Assembly (NCBI GenBank): GCA_965229785.1
Contig: CBDDJS010000001.1
Location: 7,750,001-7,814,000, forward strand
DNA: 64,000 nt
Reading direction: 5' to 3'
Source: JAWPMT01 sp965229785
Lineage (GTDB): Bacteria > Bacteroidota > Bacteroidia > Cytophagales > Cyclobacteriaceae
Each line of letters starts with the position of its first letter. The first letter of the stretch is position 1. The notes under the pieces were generated by a model, which saw nothing but the letters and a program-made list of their open reading frames with translations, made no database searches and was not told the origin of the DNA. The position numbers and the translations under genes are program-made. Below, one piece after another: positions 34,241-43,789 of the stretch.

Positions 34241-35047
34241 ATGCCCAGGAAAATACCTACCTACATTGTTGATTCTTTTACCAATGAAGCTTTCAAAGGC
34301 AATCCGGCTGGTGTTTGTTTATTGGAAAGTCCGTTGAACGAGTGGGAAATGCAATCCATTGCTGCAGAACTAAATTTGTCGGAAACAGCTTTTGTACAGA
34401 AGACAGATGACCCATTCCGGCGTATCCGCTACTTTTCTCCCAAGATGGAAATTCCATTATGTGGACCTGCTACCCTGGCTTCTGCGAAAGTTCTGGTAGA
34501 ACAAGGGGAGTCAGAAATCATTAATTTAATCACAGGTGAAGGGTTAGTATTGAAGGTGGTCCCGGAAGCCGATGGTTTGTTAATGGAATTCCCACGCTAT
34601 AAGACAAGTCCTGCTCCAATCCCGGAAGGTATGCAGGAAGCACTGGGTATAGAAGAGGTTTTGAACAGCGTTTATAATACCGAAACGAATATCCTCCTTT
34701 TGGAAATTCGGGACGCTCATAAACTAAAGTCGCTCTCGCCGGGTTTCAATGCACTGGTAAAGACCCATGATTCCTTACATGGCGTATTAGTCACCGCGAG
34801 GGGAGAAGATGGATATGATTTCCACTCCCGATACTTCTGGCCCTGGAGTGGATCCAATGAAGACCCAGTTACCGGAGCAACGCACACATTTTTGGCCCCT
34901 TATTGGGGGGAACGACTGGGTAAACAAAAGATGAGATCCTTTCAGGCATCTGAGAGAACAGGCTTCATGGAACTGGAATTGACGGACGAGCGACTATGGA
35001 TCAAAGGCAGAGCTGTGTTGGTTTTGGAAGGAATTATGAGAATTTAA
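34241..35047 (+). CDS. PhzF family protein
   Basis: A 268-residue PhzF-like protein, the fold of diaminopimelate epimerase. The hallmarks are YIVDSFTNEAFKGNPAGVC at the N-terminus, the catalytic Glu48 in LNLSETAFV, RIRYFSPKMEIPLCGPATLASA, and the second-half SRYFWPWSGSNEDPVTGATHTFLAP. PhzF isomerises a phenazine precursor, but most relatives outside phenazine clusters have unknown substrates, and no phenazine genes are here. It is divergent from the FGE-like gene. Confidence 0.9.
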   Translation: MPRKIPTYIVDSFTNEAFKGNPAGVCLLESPLNEWEMQSIAAELNLSETAFVQKTDDPFRRIRYFSPKMEIPLCGPATLASAKVLVEQGESEIINLITGEGLVLKVVPEADGLLMEFPRYKTSPAPIPEGMQEALGIEEVLNSVYNTETNILLLEIRDAHKLKSLSPGFNALVKTHDSLHGVLVTARGEDGYDFHSRYFWPWSGSNEDPVTGATHTFLAPYWGERLGKQKMRSFQASERTGFMELELTDERLWIKGRAVLVLEGIMRI

Positions 35048-35141
35048 CAGAGGAATGCATCCGCTTAACAACCCTTAACTGAATATAACGACACTTAACA
35101 ACTGATTTGTGGAGCTTAGTGATCAAACTAACGCACAAACA

Positions 35142-35702
35142 ATGAAAAGTTTACTATTGCTCCCAATTCTACTCATTCTGATTACAACTCATGCCATAGC
35201 TCAGAAAACCGAAGACCCGGTTCCATTAAAAAAGAATTACACTGCACTTTCCTTTCGAGGTGGCTGGGGCCGTTCCATTGGCTTCGTGGGTGATCTGGAA
35301 TTGCGTTATGGTCGCTTCATCAGTCCACACTGGTTGGTGGGAGCGGCAATTGATTTTAGGGATAACACCCGTTTTACTCAACAAGCCTTTGGTGGTTTTG
35401 CGCGGTATTATTTCAATAAGCAACAAAAAGGGTTTTTCGTAGAAGCATCCTATAAAGTAGGCGTTTCGCAACAACACGTCATAGATCCTTCTACCAACCA
35501 CTTTTTAGATGTTACTTCCGGTTCGATGAATCATACCTTTATTGGTGCCGGATATGCGATGGTCAACAAAAAGAACTTTGGTGTGGAGTTATTTGCGGGA
35601 TGGGAGTCCACTCGATATAACCTTAGCCGAATTCCTGCCGGTAGAACCATCAGACTTGATCAGGGCTTCACATCAGGTATAAGGCTTCAATACAAGTTCT
35701 GA
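35142..35702 (+). CDS. Outer-membrane beta-barrel protein
   Basis: A 186-residue protein with a signal peptide ending HAIAQ and repeating amphipathic strands (LSFRGGWGRSIGFVGDLELRYG, FFVEASYKVGVSQ), ending with the aromatic LQYKF typical of outer-membrane barrels. It probably makes an eight-strand barrel. The ATG at 35142 was preferred over an upstream GTG because it opens directly into the signal peptide. Function unknown. Another small barrel gene follows. Confidence 0.75.
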   Translation: MKSLLLLPILLILITTHAIAQKTEDPVPLKKNYTALSFRGGWGRSIGFVGDLELRYGRFISPHWLVGAAIDFRDNTRFTQQAFGGFARYYFNKQQKGFFVEASYKVGVSQQHVIDPSTNHFLDVTSGSMNHTFIGAGYAMVNKKNFGVELFAGWESTRYNLSRIPAGRTIRLDQGFTSGIRLQYKF

Positions 35703-35786
35703 GATGCCCTTTGATCCGTGGCATTGCTCCCGAAACATCAACATTTCAATACATCATTTTCCGTCAAAAAACATCTCAATGAAATC

Positions 35787-36479
35787 ATGAAAAAGATATT
35801 TGTCATTTCAATAATTATTTTAATCTCCGTTCTCGATCTAAAAGCGCAGGAGGGCACCGACAAGCAGAAAAAGGCCAAGGGTAGAACTTTCATCGGCGTG
35901 GAATTTGGACGCACGTACTTCAGAGATGAAGTATCCGACCCAGGTGGGAAGTTTACGTCAAGTCAGTTCAATACGCCCACATTTGGCATTTTTATCGAGC
36001 ATGAGCTAACCCCCAAGTTTTCAATTGAATCAGGAATTGCTGTCCGGAATTTTCGCAATTCACTGAGAAGTGATTGTTCTGTCTATACAACGGAGAATAG
36101 TGTTATTCAAATACCCCTTCGATTCAATTACACCTTATGGGAAAAAGGAAGGTTTAAGTTGAAGGCTTATGCCGGGGTAAACACTTCCTTTCAATCCGCT
36201 GGAGATTCAGGAATACAAACCGGTAGCGAATTATCGTACAATTACCTGACGGATGGTCCAGACCTATTGTTCACACCTGAAATAGGTCTAAAACTTGACT
36301 ATCAGGTTAATGATCGCATTAAACTGGGCGTATTTGCTTCTTATGTTATGAGTCCTCGTGATCTGAATCAAACCATTATTAATTACTCAGTTGAAGGTAA
36401 TGCCCCTCTCCAGGCGATATCCCGGAATCCAGGAAGCTATTTTCAGGCAGGTTTTCGGGTCTCGTATTTGCTACGCTAA
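35787..36479 (+). CDS. PorT-like outer-membrane beta-barrel protein
   Basis: A 230-residue protein with a signal peptide (KKIFVISIIILISVLDLKAQ) and outer-membrane-barrel strands such as GRTFIGVEFGRTYF, FSIESGIAVRN, LKAYAGVNTSF and the end FQAGFRVSYLLR. This resembles the PorT/OmpA-type barrel family common in Bacteroidota. The ATG at 35787 gives the signal peptide. Role unknown; it lies 84 bases after the previous barrel gene and converges with the lipoprotein gene. Confidence 0.75.
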   Translation: MKKIFVISIIILISVLDLKAQEGTDKQKKAKGRTFIGVEFGRTYFRDEVSDPGGKFTSSQFNTPTFGIFIEHELTPKFSIESGIAVRNFRNSLRSDCSVYTTENSVIQIPLRFNYTLWEKGRFKLKAYAGVNTSFQSAGDSGIQTGSELSYNYLTDGPDLLFTPEIGLKLDYQVNDRIKLGVFASYVMSPRDLNQTIINYSVEGNAPLQAISRNPGSYFQAGFRVSYLLR

Positions 36480-36486
36480 AGGGACT

Positions 36487-37704
36487 TTATCTCAGATGCC
36501 TCTGGAGATCATTGGCTGTGATTTTACGCAAGAAGATCCGTTCAAATCGCCCGGCGACATAAGTGGTTCCCAGGACCAGTAGGTTGTTATTTTCATCGAC
36601 CCTGACTTGAGATAGGGTAAAAGGATTGGAAAACCCGATGATTTCTGTGCCTGTCAATTCTTCGGAATTAAGATTGTAGAAATAGAGAACAATTTCTCTG
36701 CTTTCGGTTTCAGCCGACAGAATTACATGTTCATCGCCATAAGGAGTAATGATTCCCGGAGTGCGATCCCGCAATTCCGCTTGTCGTGCTGAAAAGAGGT
36801 CCACACTGGCACTCGTGCCACCAGGGAGAAGTTGTGTGACGGGTAAGAGGTAAGTTTCATTGAACTGATAACCAATGACTGAAAAGAGATTTCCCGATAT
36901 CCAATTAACAGCCTGCAGTCCACCGTTATCCGATTGTCCCTGAATTACTCCGGTTGGGATGTTGCTGAAATCCGTGAATACTGTGGATAAACTGAAATTG
37001 TAAAAGCCATTGAAGAAGTACTGACCTGGAGCTGCTTCTCCACAGAAAAAGGGCAATCGATTTTGTCTTTCCAAAAAGTGTTCGATGATCCTTTGTTCCA
37101 CATCTTCACCTACACCGATGCTGTATCCAACGGAATTTAGGATGGTGCCTTCAGGACTTATTTCTGATAGAACCGTGAGCAGGTCGATCGGGTCATACGA
37201 AACTAGGAGGAAATTCCCTGCGGCGTTGACGGCCGCTCTAAGAGGATAAAAGAGGTTATTCAATCTCGTCGTTTGACGATTTCCCAGGTCGGGTTGTATG
37301 GATATGAGTTCAACCCTGAGAGTCGTACGGTCCATTGCGAAAAAGTGAAATACACTATCGGAAAGCAACAAGGCTCCGGTTGGCAAAACCAGGTTTTCGG
37401 GGAGGTCATTGACCAATTGGAAGTTCCCTGCCTGATCTGTAGTAATCAGCTGAATACCTTCAAAGTTGGTTTGATCCAGGGTCCGACCGGCCAGAATGAA
37501 ATAACCATCAGAAGTCTCTGCAATGTCAATGGGATGGAAATCTAATTCTCCATTAGAGTGATCATAAATCTTAATGAATGAGGAAGTCGTCAGATCCAAT
37601 TCTTCACTGCATGAGATCAATAAAGCTGATAGCCCGATTAGCATGACGAACGATTGTCTGGAATTACGTCGAAAAGGAAATTTGATGAAGGGGAAAGGCA
37701 TCAT
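36487..37704 (-). CDS. Lipoprotein of unknown function, propeller-like
   Basis: A 405-residue lipoprotein with a lipobox at Cys32 (ALLISC). The mature part consists of repeated short strand groups with GYFILAGRT, GNFLLVSYDP and NNLLVLGTTYVAG, which suggests a beta-propeller. I do not recognise a family. It is the last gene of a four-gene operon with DUF1800, DUF1501 and a beta-barrel, overlapping the barrel gene by four bases, so it is likely a surface or periplasmic partner of those proteins. Confidence 0.75.
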   Translation of the reverse strand: MMPFPFIKFPFRRNSRQSFVMLIGLSALLISCSEELDLTTSSFIKIYDHSNGELDFHPIDIAETSDGYFILAGRTLDQTNFEGIQLITTDQAGNFQLVNDLPENLVLPTGALLLSDSVFHFFAMDRTTLRVELISIQPDLGNRQTTRLNNLFYPLRAAVNAAGNFLLVSYDPIDLLTVLSEISPEGTILNSVGYSIGVGEDVEQRIIEHFLERQNRLPFFCGEAAPGQYFFNGFYNFSLSTVFTDFSNIPTGVIQGQSDNGGLQAVNWISGNLFSVIGYQFNETYLLPVTQLLPGGTSASVDLFSARQAELRDRTPGIITPYGDEHVILSAETESREIVLYFYNLNSEELTGTEIIGFSNPFTLSQVRVDENNNLLVLGTTYVAGRFERIFLRKITANDLQRHLR

Positions 37705-38564
37705 TTACCGGATTTGAAGGTGGTGTCAATAAATCGGAGTGGAAATAAGAAACTAAGATTAGCCTGGAGGTTGGTCAATCGGATATCGTCGTTGATATCT
37801 CCAATAGCAGTCAGTTGGTTTTCTGTGAAGAGTCGGCGCTCATCGATAATACTGGTCAAGCCATAGGAATAACTGAAATCGAGACTGGTGCGGATGTTAC
37901 CGATATCGTAATTGACGCCTATACCCGCCAACGCCGCGGCAAATCCCTTAAAATCTCCTTTAGTATCAATGGAAATGGAACCACCAGAACTGACAGCCGG
38001 CGTGCCTTCCTGATGAATAATGGATAATGATTTCTCCGCGCCTATGGCAAAAGCCCACTGAATACCTAGTTGAGCAAAAGGTCGGAGATTTCCAGACCTT
38101 AGGAGGTCATATTTGAGGACAACCGGAACTTCCAGATAATCCAGGTTTTGAGCGACCATGTATTTGGTTTCAAAAACGTCCGTTGTTGTGATCCATTCCA
38201 GTGTGTTATCGTAGTTGTATCTGTAACGCTTAAATGTGGGTAACACGCCGACGGAGAAGCCACGGTGGTAATAGGTCAGATCTAGTCCTAGTTGTATACC
38301 TGGTGATTGGAATGATTCGTAGTTCTTTTTCAGGTTTTCAGCATCGTAATCAATCGCGCTCAAAACAGAATAGAAAGTTTCAGAGTTAGGATTCGTTAGA
38401 TTACTGCCTGCCCTGAGACCCAGCCACCATTGTGTGTCCAGAAAGGCTTCTAATCCACCTTTAGCATCCAGCCTTCTTTGCGCAGGAAGTGCTAAGCTGA
38501 TCAGGCACAGCAATAGAGTGATCAGTGACAGCCTAATGCCTAATGATGAGTTTTTTCGTGTCAT
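37701..38564 (-). CDS. Outer-membrane beta-barrel protein in DUF1501/DUF1800 operon
   Basis: A 287-residue barrel with signal peptide (RLSLITLLLCLISLALPAQ) and typical strands (FLDTQWWLGLRAGSNLTN, VGVLPTFKRYRYNY, LEVPVVLKYDLL, LRPFAQLGIQWAFAIG). The family is the PorT-like barrel. Its start codon lies inside the end of the DUF1501 gene (32-base overlap); no later start would keep the signal peptide, so the overlap is real. It ends by overlapping the lipoprotein gene. Confidence 0.8.
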   Translation of the reverse strand: MTRKNSSLGIRLSLITLLLCLISLALPAQRRLDAKGGLEAFLDTQWWLGLRAGSNLTNPNSETFYSVLSAIDYDAENLKKNYESFQSPGIQLGLDLTYYHRGFSVGVLPTFKRYRYNYDNTLEWITTTDVFETKYMVAQNLDYLEVPVVLKYDLLRSGNLRPFAQLGIQWAFAIGAEKSLSIIHQEGTPAVSSGGSISIDTKGDFKGFAAALAGIGVNYDIGNIRTSLDFSYSYGLTSIIDERRLFTENQLTAIGDINDDIRLTNLQANLSFLFPLRFIDTTFKSGK

Positions 38565-40236
38565 TGAGTTTTTCGGATTCAGCTTTTACATAATAAATAC
38601 CCGGCGATTCGGAATGAAAGTCAATGGTCAATTGGTGCGCACCCGGCGATAAATGATGTTCCCAGGTACGTATACGCTTGCCCGAATGGTCTAAAAGGGA
38701 AAGATTTACAATTTGGGTATCATTTAGGAATAGTTTGACTTCTGTCTTGTTCACCGCAGGGTTCGGGAAAAGTCCTTCAATTCTAAAGAAGTCCGGTCTA
38801 AATTTTTCAGTGGAAAGAATCACATCGCGAATGACATTCAGAGGTTCGAAATTGCCGCCTTCGGGATTCGGACCACTGATGAAATCTCTGAAAAAGATGT
38901 CGTTAGCGATGATATCCTGATCCACGCCCATCCATTCGTGTAGGAGATTGGCATATAGTTGCCGATAATCAAACTGCATGGCAACATTGTTATCATCCAT
39001 GTTGGGGTTAGTCCCGTAAATGCCGGGATTCACTCCTGAGCCAAACATCATCACCGGGCCTCCGGTCCCATGATCCGTTCCATAACTACCATTGGATCCG
39101 ATACGCCGGCCAAATTCCGACATGGTCAGGGTGATGACTCGTTGCGAGAGTCCACGACTGGCCAGATCCTCGTGGAACGCCCGAATGGCCGAACTAAGAT
39201 GATACAGCAAAGCGGCGTGAGTTCCCATCGTCGCGTCGTAAGATTCAGCTTGCTGGGCATGACTGTCAAAGCCGCCCATTCGAACCAGAAAAACTTTGGT
39301 CTTTACGCCACCCCCTAACAATCTGGCAGTCAGACGAAGCTGATTACTCAGTGGGTTCCTTCTCGCACTTTGCGGCGCGTTGAAGGGATAAAGGTCAGGG
39401 TAGTCAACACGGGATTCAGCGGCATTTTGGTAAATTTCTGAAAGTCGCTGAATGTAAGTTTCTGATTTGTCCTCCAGGCCTAGTATCCAATCCATTTCAG
39501 TGTGGTAGGGTGAGCCATTCAGAAAAGAGGGGGGTAGACCTCTGGGATCAAGCCCCTGGTCCAAAAAACCTTCGAGATTGGCGATGGTATTGGCCACCTG
39601 ATCGGGAGAAGTTCCCAAAGACAAAGACGTAGGTATGTTTCCTGTTTGATGGAAGATAAGGGATAGATCATTGCCCATTTCCAGCGCCAGCGGATCAGGC
39701 ATCTCTTCTGTCGGGAAATCCGCCGGATACGTGAGTGGTGAAAATTCTGCATTCAGGTACCTACCTACCCAACCGGAGGAAAAGTAATCATCGGCGCCTC
39801 CACCCATGAACCAAATGTCTCTGCCCCGGAAGTGTGAGCCGTTGTTATTCTCATAAGAAACACCCTGGTAAACTGCGGCGCGGCCTGTATCATACATGTG
39901 TTTGAAGTCGACCATGTCAGGGTGGAGGCCTACCTGATCGGCAAATGGGACGGTACTGTCAAGAGGAATGGCTGTCCTTGTTCCTACTTGATAAGGGATT
40001 GCGATGTTGGCCCTCCGACTATAGTACAGATCGTACTGCTCTAGCGGAATAAAGGTATTGATACCATCATTTCCACCGTGTAATTGGACGATGACGATCA
40101 CATTTTCATTGCTACTTTGTGAGGCCAGGCGTTGAAGTGGCTTGTGTTCAGCCATTAAACGGAGGGGTACTCCCTGAAAAGCCAATGGAGCACCCGCCGC
40201 AAACCCCGCCTTTTTTATGAAACTTCGTCTTTTCAT
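38533..40236 (-). CDS. DUF1501 protein with T9SS-type C-terminal sorting domain
   Basis: A 567-residue protein. The N-terminus has a twin-arginine motif (RRSFIKKAGF), suggesting export by Tat. The body is DUF1501, a sulfatase/alkaline-phosphatase-like fold (VIVQLHGGNDGINTFIPL, MSEFGRRIGSNGSYGTDHGTGG). The last 80 residues (EGLFPNPAVNKTEVKLF to IYYVKAESEKLNDTKKLI) form a type A sorting domain, so secretion by T9SS is expected. DUF1501 and DUF1800 are almost always neighbours; their joint function is unknown, and heme or polysaccharide work has been proposed without proof. Confidence 0.92.
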   Translation of the reverse strand: MKRRSFIKKAGFAAGAPLAFQGVPLRLMAEHKPLQRLASQSSNENVIVIVQLHGGNDGINTFIPLEQYDLYYSRRANIAIPYQVGTRTAIPLDSTVPFADQVGLHPDMVDFKHMYDTGRAAVYQGVSYENNNGSHFRGRDIWFMGGGADDYFSSGWVGRYLNAEFSPLTYPADFPTEEMPDPLALEMGNDLSLIFHQTGNIPTSLSLGTSPDQVANTIANLEGFLDQGLDPRGLPPSFLNGSPYHTEMDWILGLEDKSETYIQRLSEIYQNAAESRVDYPDLYPFNAPQSARRNPLSNQLRLTARLLGGGVKTKVFLVRMGGFDSHAQQAESYDATMGTHAALLYHLSSAIRAFHEDLASRGLSQRVITLTMSEFGRRIGSNGSYGTDHGTGGPVMMFGSGVNPGIYGTNPNMDDNNVAMQFDYRQLYANLLHEWMGVDQDIIANDIFFRDFISGPNPEGGNFEPLNVIRDVILSTEKFRPDFFRIEGLFPNPAVNKTEVKLFLNDTQIVNLSLLDHSGKRIRTWEHHLSPGAHQLTIDFHSESPGIYYVKAESEKLNDTKKLIIRH

Positions 40237-40238
40237 AC

Positions 40239-42005
40239 TTACATCAATTGATATTCGGGTGATTGCAACATGGCATTTAGTAAATCATTTAGCTGCCGAC
40301 TGACGTCCTCGCGATCTATTTGGAGCGTCCAGCGTTCAGTCCAATAGGCTTCCGGTTCCGGATTTCCGTCAAACAGTAGTTTCTCTTTAAAGAAATTCAA
40401 TCTTCTGGCCGTCAATTCGCTGGTATCGGATTCAAAAGAAAGCGCTTCTGCCATAGGTAGGAAGTATTCAGCCAGGGCAATGACCAGTCTTTCCGTATCG
40501 CCTGCTTCTGAGTCCGGTATATTGTCTCTGATAAAATCGTAAACATTGACTTGCCCCATCATCACTTCCTCTGTAGTGAGCCTTTCCTCTACAAATTGAT
40601 AGCGGAAGGTCAGGTAGTTTGTAGTGATCCAGCTACGATTGTAAATGGGGAACTGATGATAGGCAGGGTAACCGGCCACTTCAAAGGGCTCGTAGTAATC
40701 CAGCCCCATCATATTGATCCGACCGACGAGATTACCTGTAAACTCATAAAATGTTTCCAGATCATGCTCATAAGAGGGGATAGCGATATCGAATTGCTTG
40801 ATGAAACCAATCGTGAGGTCAATAGGAGATTTGATCAGTGCACCAAACTTATCATCTGTTCTTTCATCCGCTCCTTCGTAAAAGACGGAACTGGTGAACA
40901 AAGCCTCTAACACCGGTTGGATTTTGAATTGATTGGCTTCTAAGATATCAGCCAGGTCCTGGATAAGCGTATTTTGTAGCGTTTCGTTAATCTGATGATA
41001 GACAAAAAAACGGTAGAGTTTTCTGCAGATATGCCGGGAAGTTTCAGGTTGATCATAGATCAGATCAATGAATTGGGTGATTTCGTTCAGCACACTCGCC
41101 TCAACAGGGTTTCCGTTGATCATAAGGCTGGGATCGGGACTAATACTTCCTCCGCCCAGTCTGTCGCTGAATACTTTGGTGGTGTTATCGTGCTGTGTGG
41201 CAAAATTTGTTCCTTTGACTACCCCTCGTGGTAGTCCGGTTTCTTCGTCGATATTCGAGAAAGTACGGTCGATATCGAAACCACTCAGTACCTTGGCACC
41301 TTCCTGGACATCCTGTTCGGTGAAGGTGAAGTAATCTCCATCAAATTCAGGTTCAGGAATTGCTCCTTCGAGTCCCCGACCGATGGTAAACAACTCCAGC
41401 AATTCACGTGCGTAATTTTCGTTTGGGTTGCCTCGGACATTAAGTCTCCCGTCCAGAAAGACCAACATGGCATTATCCGTCGATACTTTCTCGCTTAATT
41501 TTTTGAGGTCGCGACGATAAACGGTATCTGGCAATTCCTCTTCTGCCGCAGGAATGATCACGTCATTTTGATCGAACGCGAATTGACGGAATAGTGCATT
41601 TTGAAAATAGATCGCCCGACTGTTGTTAACCACTGACCTTTTCGTGGTGAATAAGGTGTGCAAGAAAGTGACAATTCGTTCACGAAAAGTGTAAGCCAAT
41701 CGTTGCTCTTCCGGAACATCAACAGCCAGCATTTGCCCAATCATCCACCGGTTCAGGTATTGACTCAATTGAAATTCCTCGCTGTTGGCTTCAGTGATTC
41801 CTGAGATCCATTCCGTGCCTGTAGCTGGATCGATAGGTAGGGGTGGAGTGGGTAAATCAGATCGAAATAACAGATCGACGGCTTCCTGTGCAGTCAGGTT
41901 GGCATAAATGTCAACTTCTGCTATCGAAGCACCCATGCAGGCCCTTCGTAGTAAGTGAGCTGCTCTCTTTTTTCCAAGAGGGCCGGTGAGTGGCGATAGT
42001 GGCAT
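40239..42005 (-). CDS. DUF1800 family protein
   Basis: A 588-residue DUF1800 protein, the conserved partner of DUF1501. Characteristic parts are AAHLLRRACMGAS near the start, WHTLFTTKR-like FLHTLFTTKRSVVNN, NENYARELLELFTIG, and FVYHQINE. No signal peptide is evident by eye, so it may depend on another route or be periplasmic through its partner. It is the first gene of the four-gene operon and the DUF1501 gene starts two bases after its stop. Function unknown. Confidence 0.93.
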   Translation of the reverse strand: MPLSPLTGPLGKKRAAHLLRRACMGASIAEVDIYANLTAQEAVDLLFRSDLPTPPLPIDPATGTEWISGITEANSEEFQLSQYLNRWMIGQMLAVDVPEEQRLAYTFRERIVTFLHTLFTTKRSVVNNSRAIYFQNALFRQFAFDQNDVIIPAAEEELPDTVYRRDLKKLSEKVSTDNAMLVFLDGRLNVRGNPNENYARELLELFTIGRGLEGAIPEPEFDGDYFTFTEQDVQEGAKVLSGFDIDRTFSNIDEETGLPRGVVKGTNFATQHDNTTKVFSDRLGGGSISPDPSLMINGNPVEASVLNEITQFIDLIYDQPETSRHICRKLYRFFVYHQINETLQNTLIQDLADILEANQFKIQPVLEALFTSSVFYEGADERTDDKFGALIKSPIDLTIGFIKQFDIAIPSYEHDLETFYEFTGNLVGRINMMGLDYYEPFEVAGYPAYHQFPIYNRSWITTNYLTFRYQFVEERLTTEEVMMGQVNVYDFIRDNIPDSEAGDTERLVIALAEYFLPMAEALSFESDTSELTARRLNFFKEKLLFDGNPEPEAYWTERWTLQIDREDVSRQLNDLLNAMLQSPEYQLM

Positions 42006-42132
42006 ACAGAGCGAGGTTTACTCGGTGAATATAACTGAGAATTATTAAATAAATTATATTTTATCTTCAAATAATTTAATAATAATCATTCTACCTGAGA
42101 AAAGATGATTTTGTGTTTCTCTAATGAAGTGA

Positions 42133-43539
42133 TCACAACTGAATACCAACCGTATAACCGGGCCACACTTGATAAGTCCAGTCGTTCAGCGACCCTTCCA
42201 TCCCATTGAAGGTGGTAATCAATGGTTGGTCATCACTCAAATGGCCGTTGATAGAAATACCTCCAAAGATGTAAATGCCTCGAAGCTTAACACCCACTTC
42301 GGAGTGAACCCTGCTCAACAAGCTTAGATCGGCTTTCAGCTTTCGCGTGGTACTTAAATGCATCAGTCTGAGTCCGGTAGATATGAAGTAGCGCTTATTT
42401 CGTCGATCTTGAGGGACCATGGACGCTTTATTGTAGAAGATCCTTTCAAATCCATATCCGATACCGATCCGACGATTGGTTCCGTACTGATCAGTAGGAT
42501 TGTAAGCGAGGATCAGGGCATTTTGATTGACGATCATGAAATTCCCATCCAAAGGCATCGCCGATTTGGTGAAACTGCAGTTAAGGCAATTCCCGGTGGT
42601 ATATTCTACCGTTGACAAGAAAAGATCATCACTATAGAGTCGAACATGAGACCCTCTGCTCCCGATGTTGAATAATGCGATAGGCGTGCCGTAAGAGCCG
42701 ATCACACCACCTTCAAAGGGACCGACACTGTAAATATTGATCAATCCGATTCTCGTACCTCGTGCCCGACTTCCGAAATTGATCAGCCCCAGTTGGAAGC
42801 CTTCCATGAACCTGGCGCGATTGACCAGTCCGATTTGAACTCCTGTGCCCGGAATGGCTTGTTTTTTGATCCCACCGCTTGTTTTCTTTGCTACATTGAT
42901 CATGCCGATTTGAATACCCTTGACTTCCCATTTTGTTTGGTTGAGCCCCAGGCTTATCTGCACGCCACTGGTTGATCGGTTCACACGATTGAATAGCCCT
43001 CCCAATTGAACCCCATCGAAATTATGGCCAACTTCATTACCTAATCCGGCTAGTTGAAAGGCCTGGGTATAGGCATTGTTGATATTGAACCCGCCGGTGA
43101 GTTGTATGCCCACCGCATTGGTACGAACGAAATTCATGAATCCTGCTACTTGAATGCCTTGAAGTTTGGGAGCGTCTTTGCTTTTGCGAACTTCTCTTTC
43201 TTCCCATTTAGTAAGGTTGACGTAACTGTTTCCCCCTACGATATTGGCTAATCCGGAAATCTGAAGGCCACTCACTGACCTTAGGCTCATGCTCGAAATA
43301 AGGCTTAAATCGAGGAAATAACTTCCTGCAGAAACACCACTCGTAAGATTGATAGAAACATCGTTGAAATAATGACCACTTTCCAGACCATGTGTCCCTA
43401 TCCCGGGGAAAAGTGAGAATTGGAAGGATTTGTCCCGATATCGTAGTTTCTTGTCCTGCGCAGACACAATAACCGAAATATAGAGGAGCAAACAAAAGAA
43501 CATAGCTCTTCTGTGCTTAACACATAAGCTGTTTGACAT
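42133..43539 (-). CDS. Surface protein with LA_2272-like repeats
   Basis: A 468-residue exported protein with signal peptide (MFFCLLLYISVIVSAQ). Between residues 85 and 290 a short unit recurs about ten times, with the form GIQIGLxN or GVQLGGLFNxV, as in GLQISGLANIV, GIQVAGFMNFV, GVQLGGLFNRV, GVQIGLVNRA and RIGLINI. This resembles the LA_2272-type surface repeat of spirochaetes and suggests a beta-solenoid or barrel-like stack. The C-terminal 150 residues look like an outer-membrane barrel. The ATG at 43539 was chosen; one more upstream (43563) is possible. Confidence 0.75.
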   Translation of the reverse strand: MSNSLCVKHRRAMFFCLLLYISVIVSAQDKKLRYRDKSFQFSLFPGIGTHGLESGHYFNDVSINLTSGVSAGSYFLDLSLISSMSLRSVSGLQISGLANIVGGNSYVNLTKWEEREVRKSKDAPKLQGIQVAGFMNFVRTNAVGIQLTGGFNINNAYTQAFQLAGLGNEVGHNFDGVQLGGLFNRVNRSTSGVQISLGLNQTKWEVKGIQIGMINVAKKTSGGIKKQAIPGTGVQIGLVNRARFMEGFQLGLINFGSRARGTRIGLINIYSVGPFEGGVIGSYGTPIALFNIGSRGSHVRLYSDDLFLSTVEYTTGNCLNCSFTKSAMPLDGNFMIVNQNALILAYNPTDQYGTNRRIGIGYGFERIFYNKASMVPQDRRNKRYFISTGLRLMHLSTTRKLKADLSLLSRVHSEVGVKLRGIYIFGGISINGHLSDDQPLITTFNGMEGSLNDWTYQVWPGYTVGIQL

Positions 43540-43789
43540 AGGTTGGTAATTAGCATAACACAATTCAGCACTTCTGGAGTGCTACCTCTCTAACGAGTAC
43601 TACACTTAAATCTTGAGTGCGTTCAATGAATTGTTGAAAAAGCATGGATTATACTGATGTGATAAGCGCTAGCGAAGTTCTAAAATGAGTATTTCAAACA
43701 ATGGTAGCCGTTCTGTAATTTTTGATTTACGTTATATATTTACGGATAATGGAAGTTTCCATGGTGTTGTTTGATATCAATCACGCCCA

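Noticed and set aside
43567..43583. AGCACT/AGTGCT hairpin upstream of the kinase gene
   Set aside because: Only six base pairs, with no T run and no second copy; too short to call.
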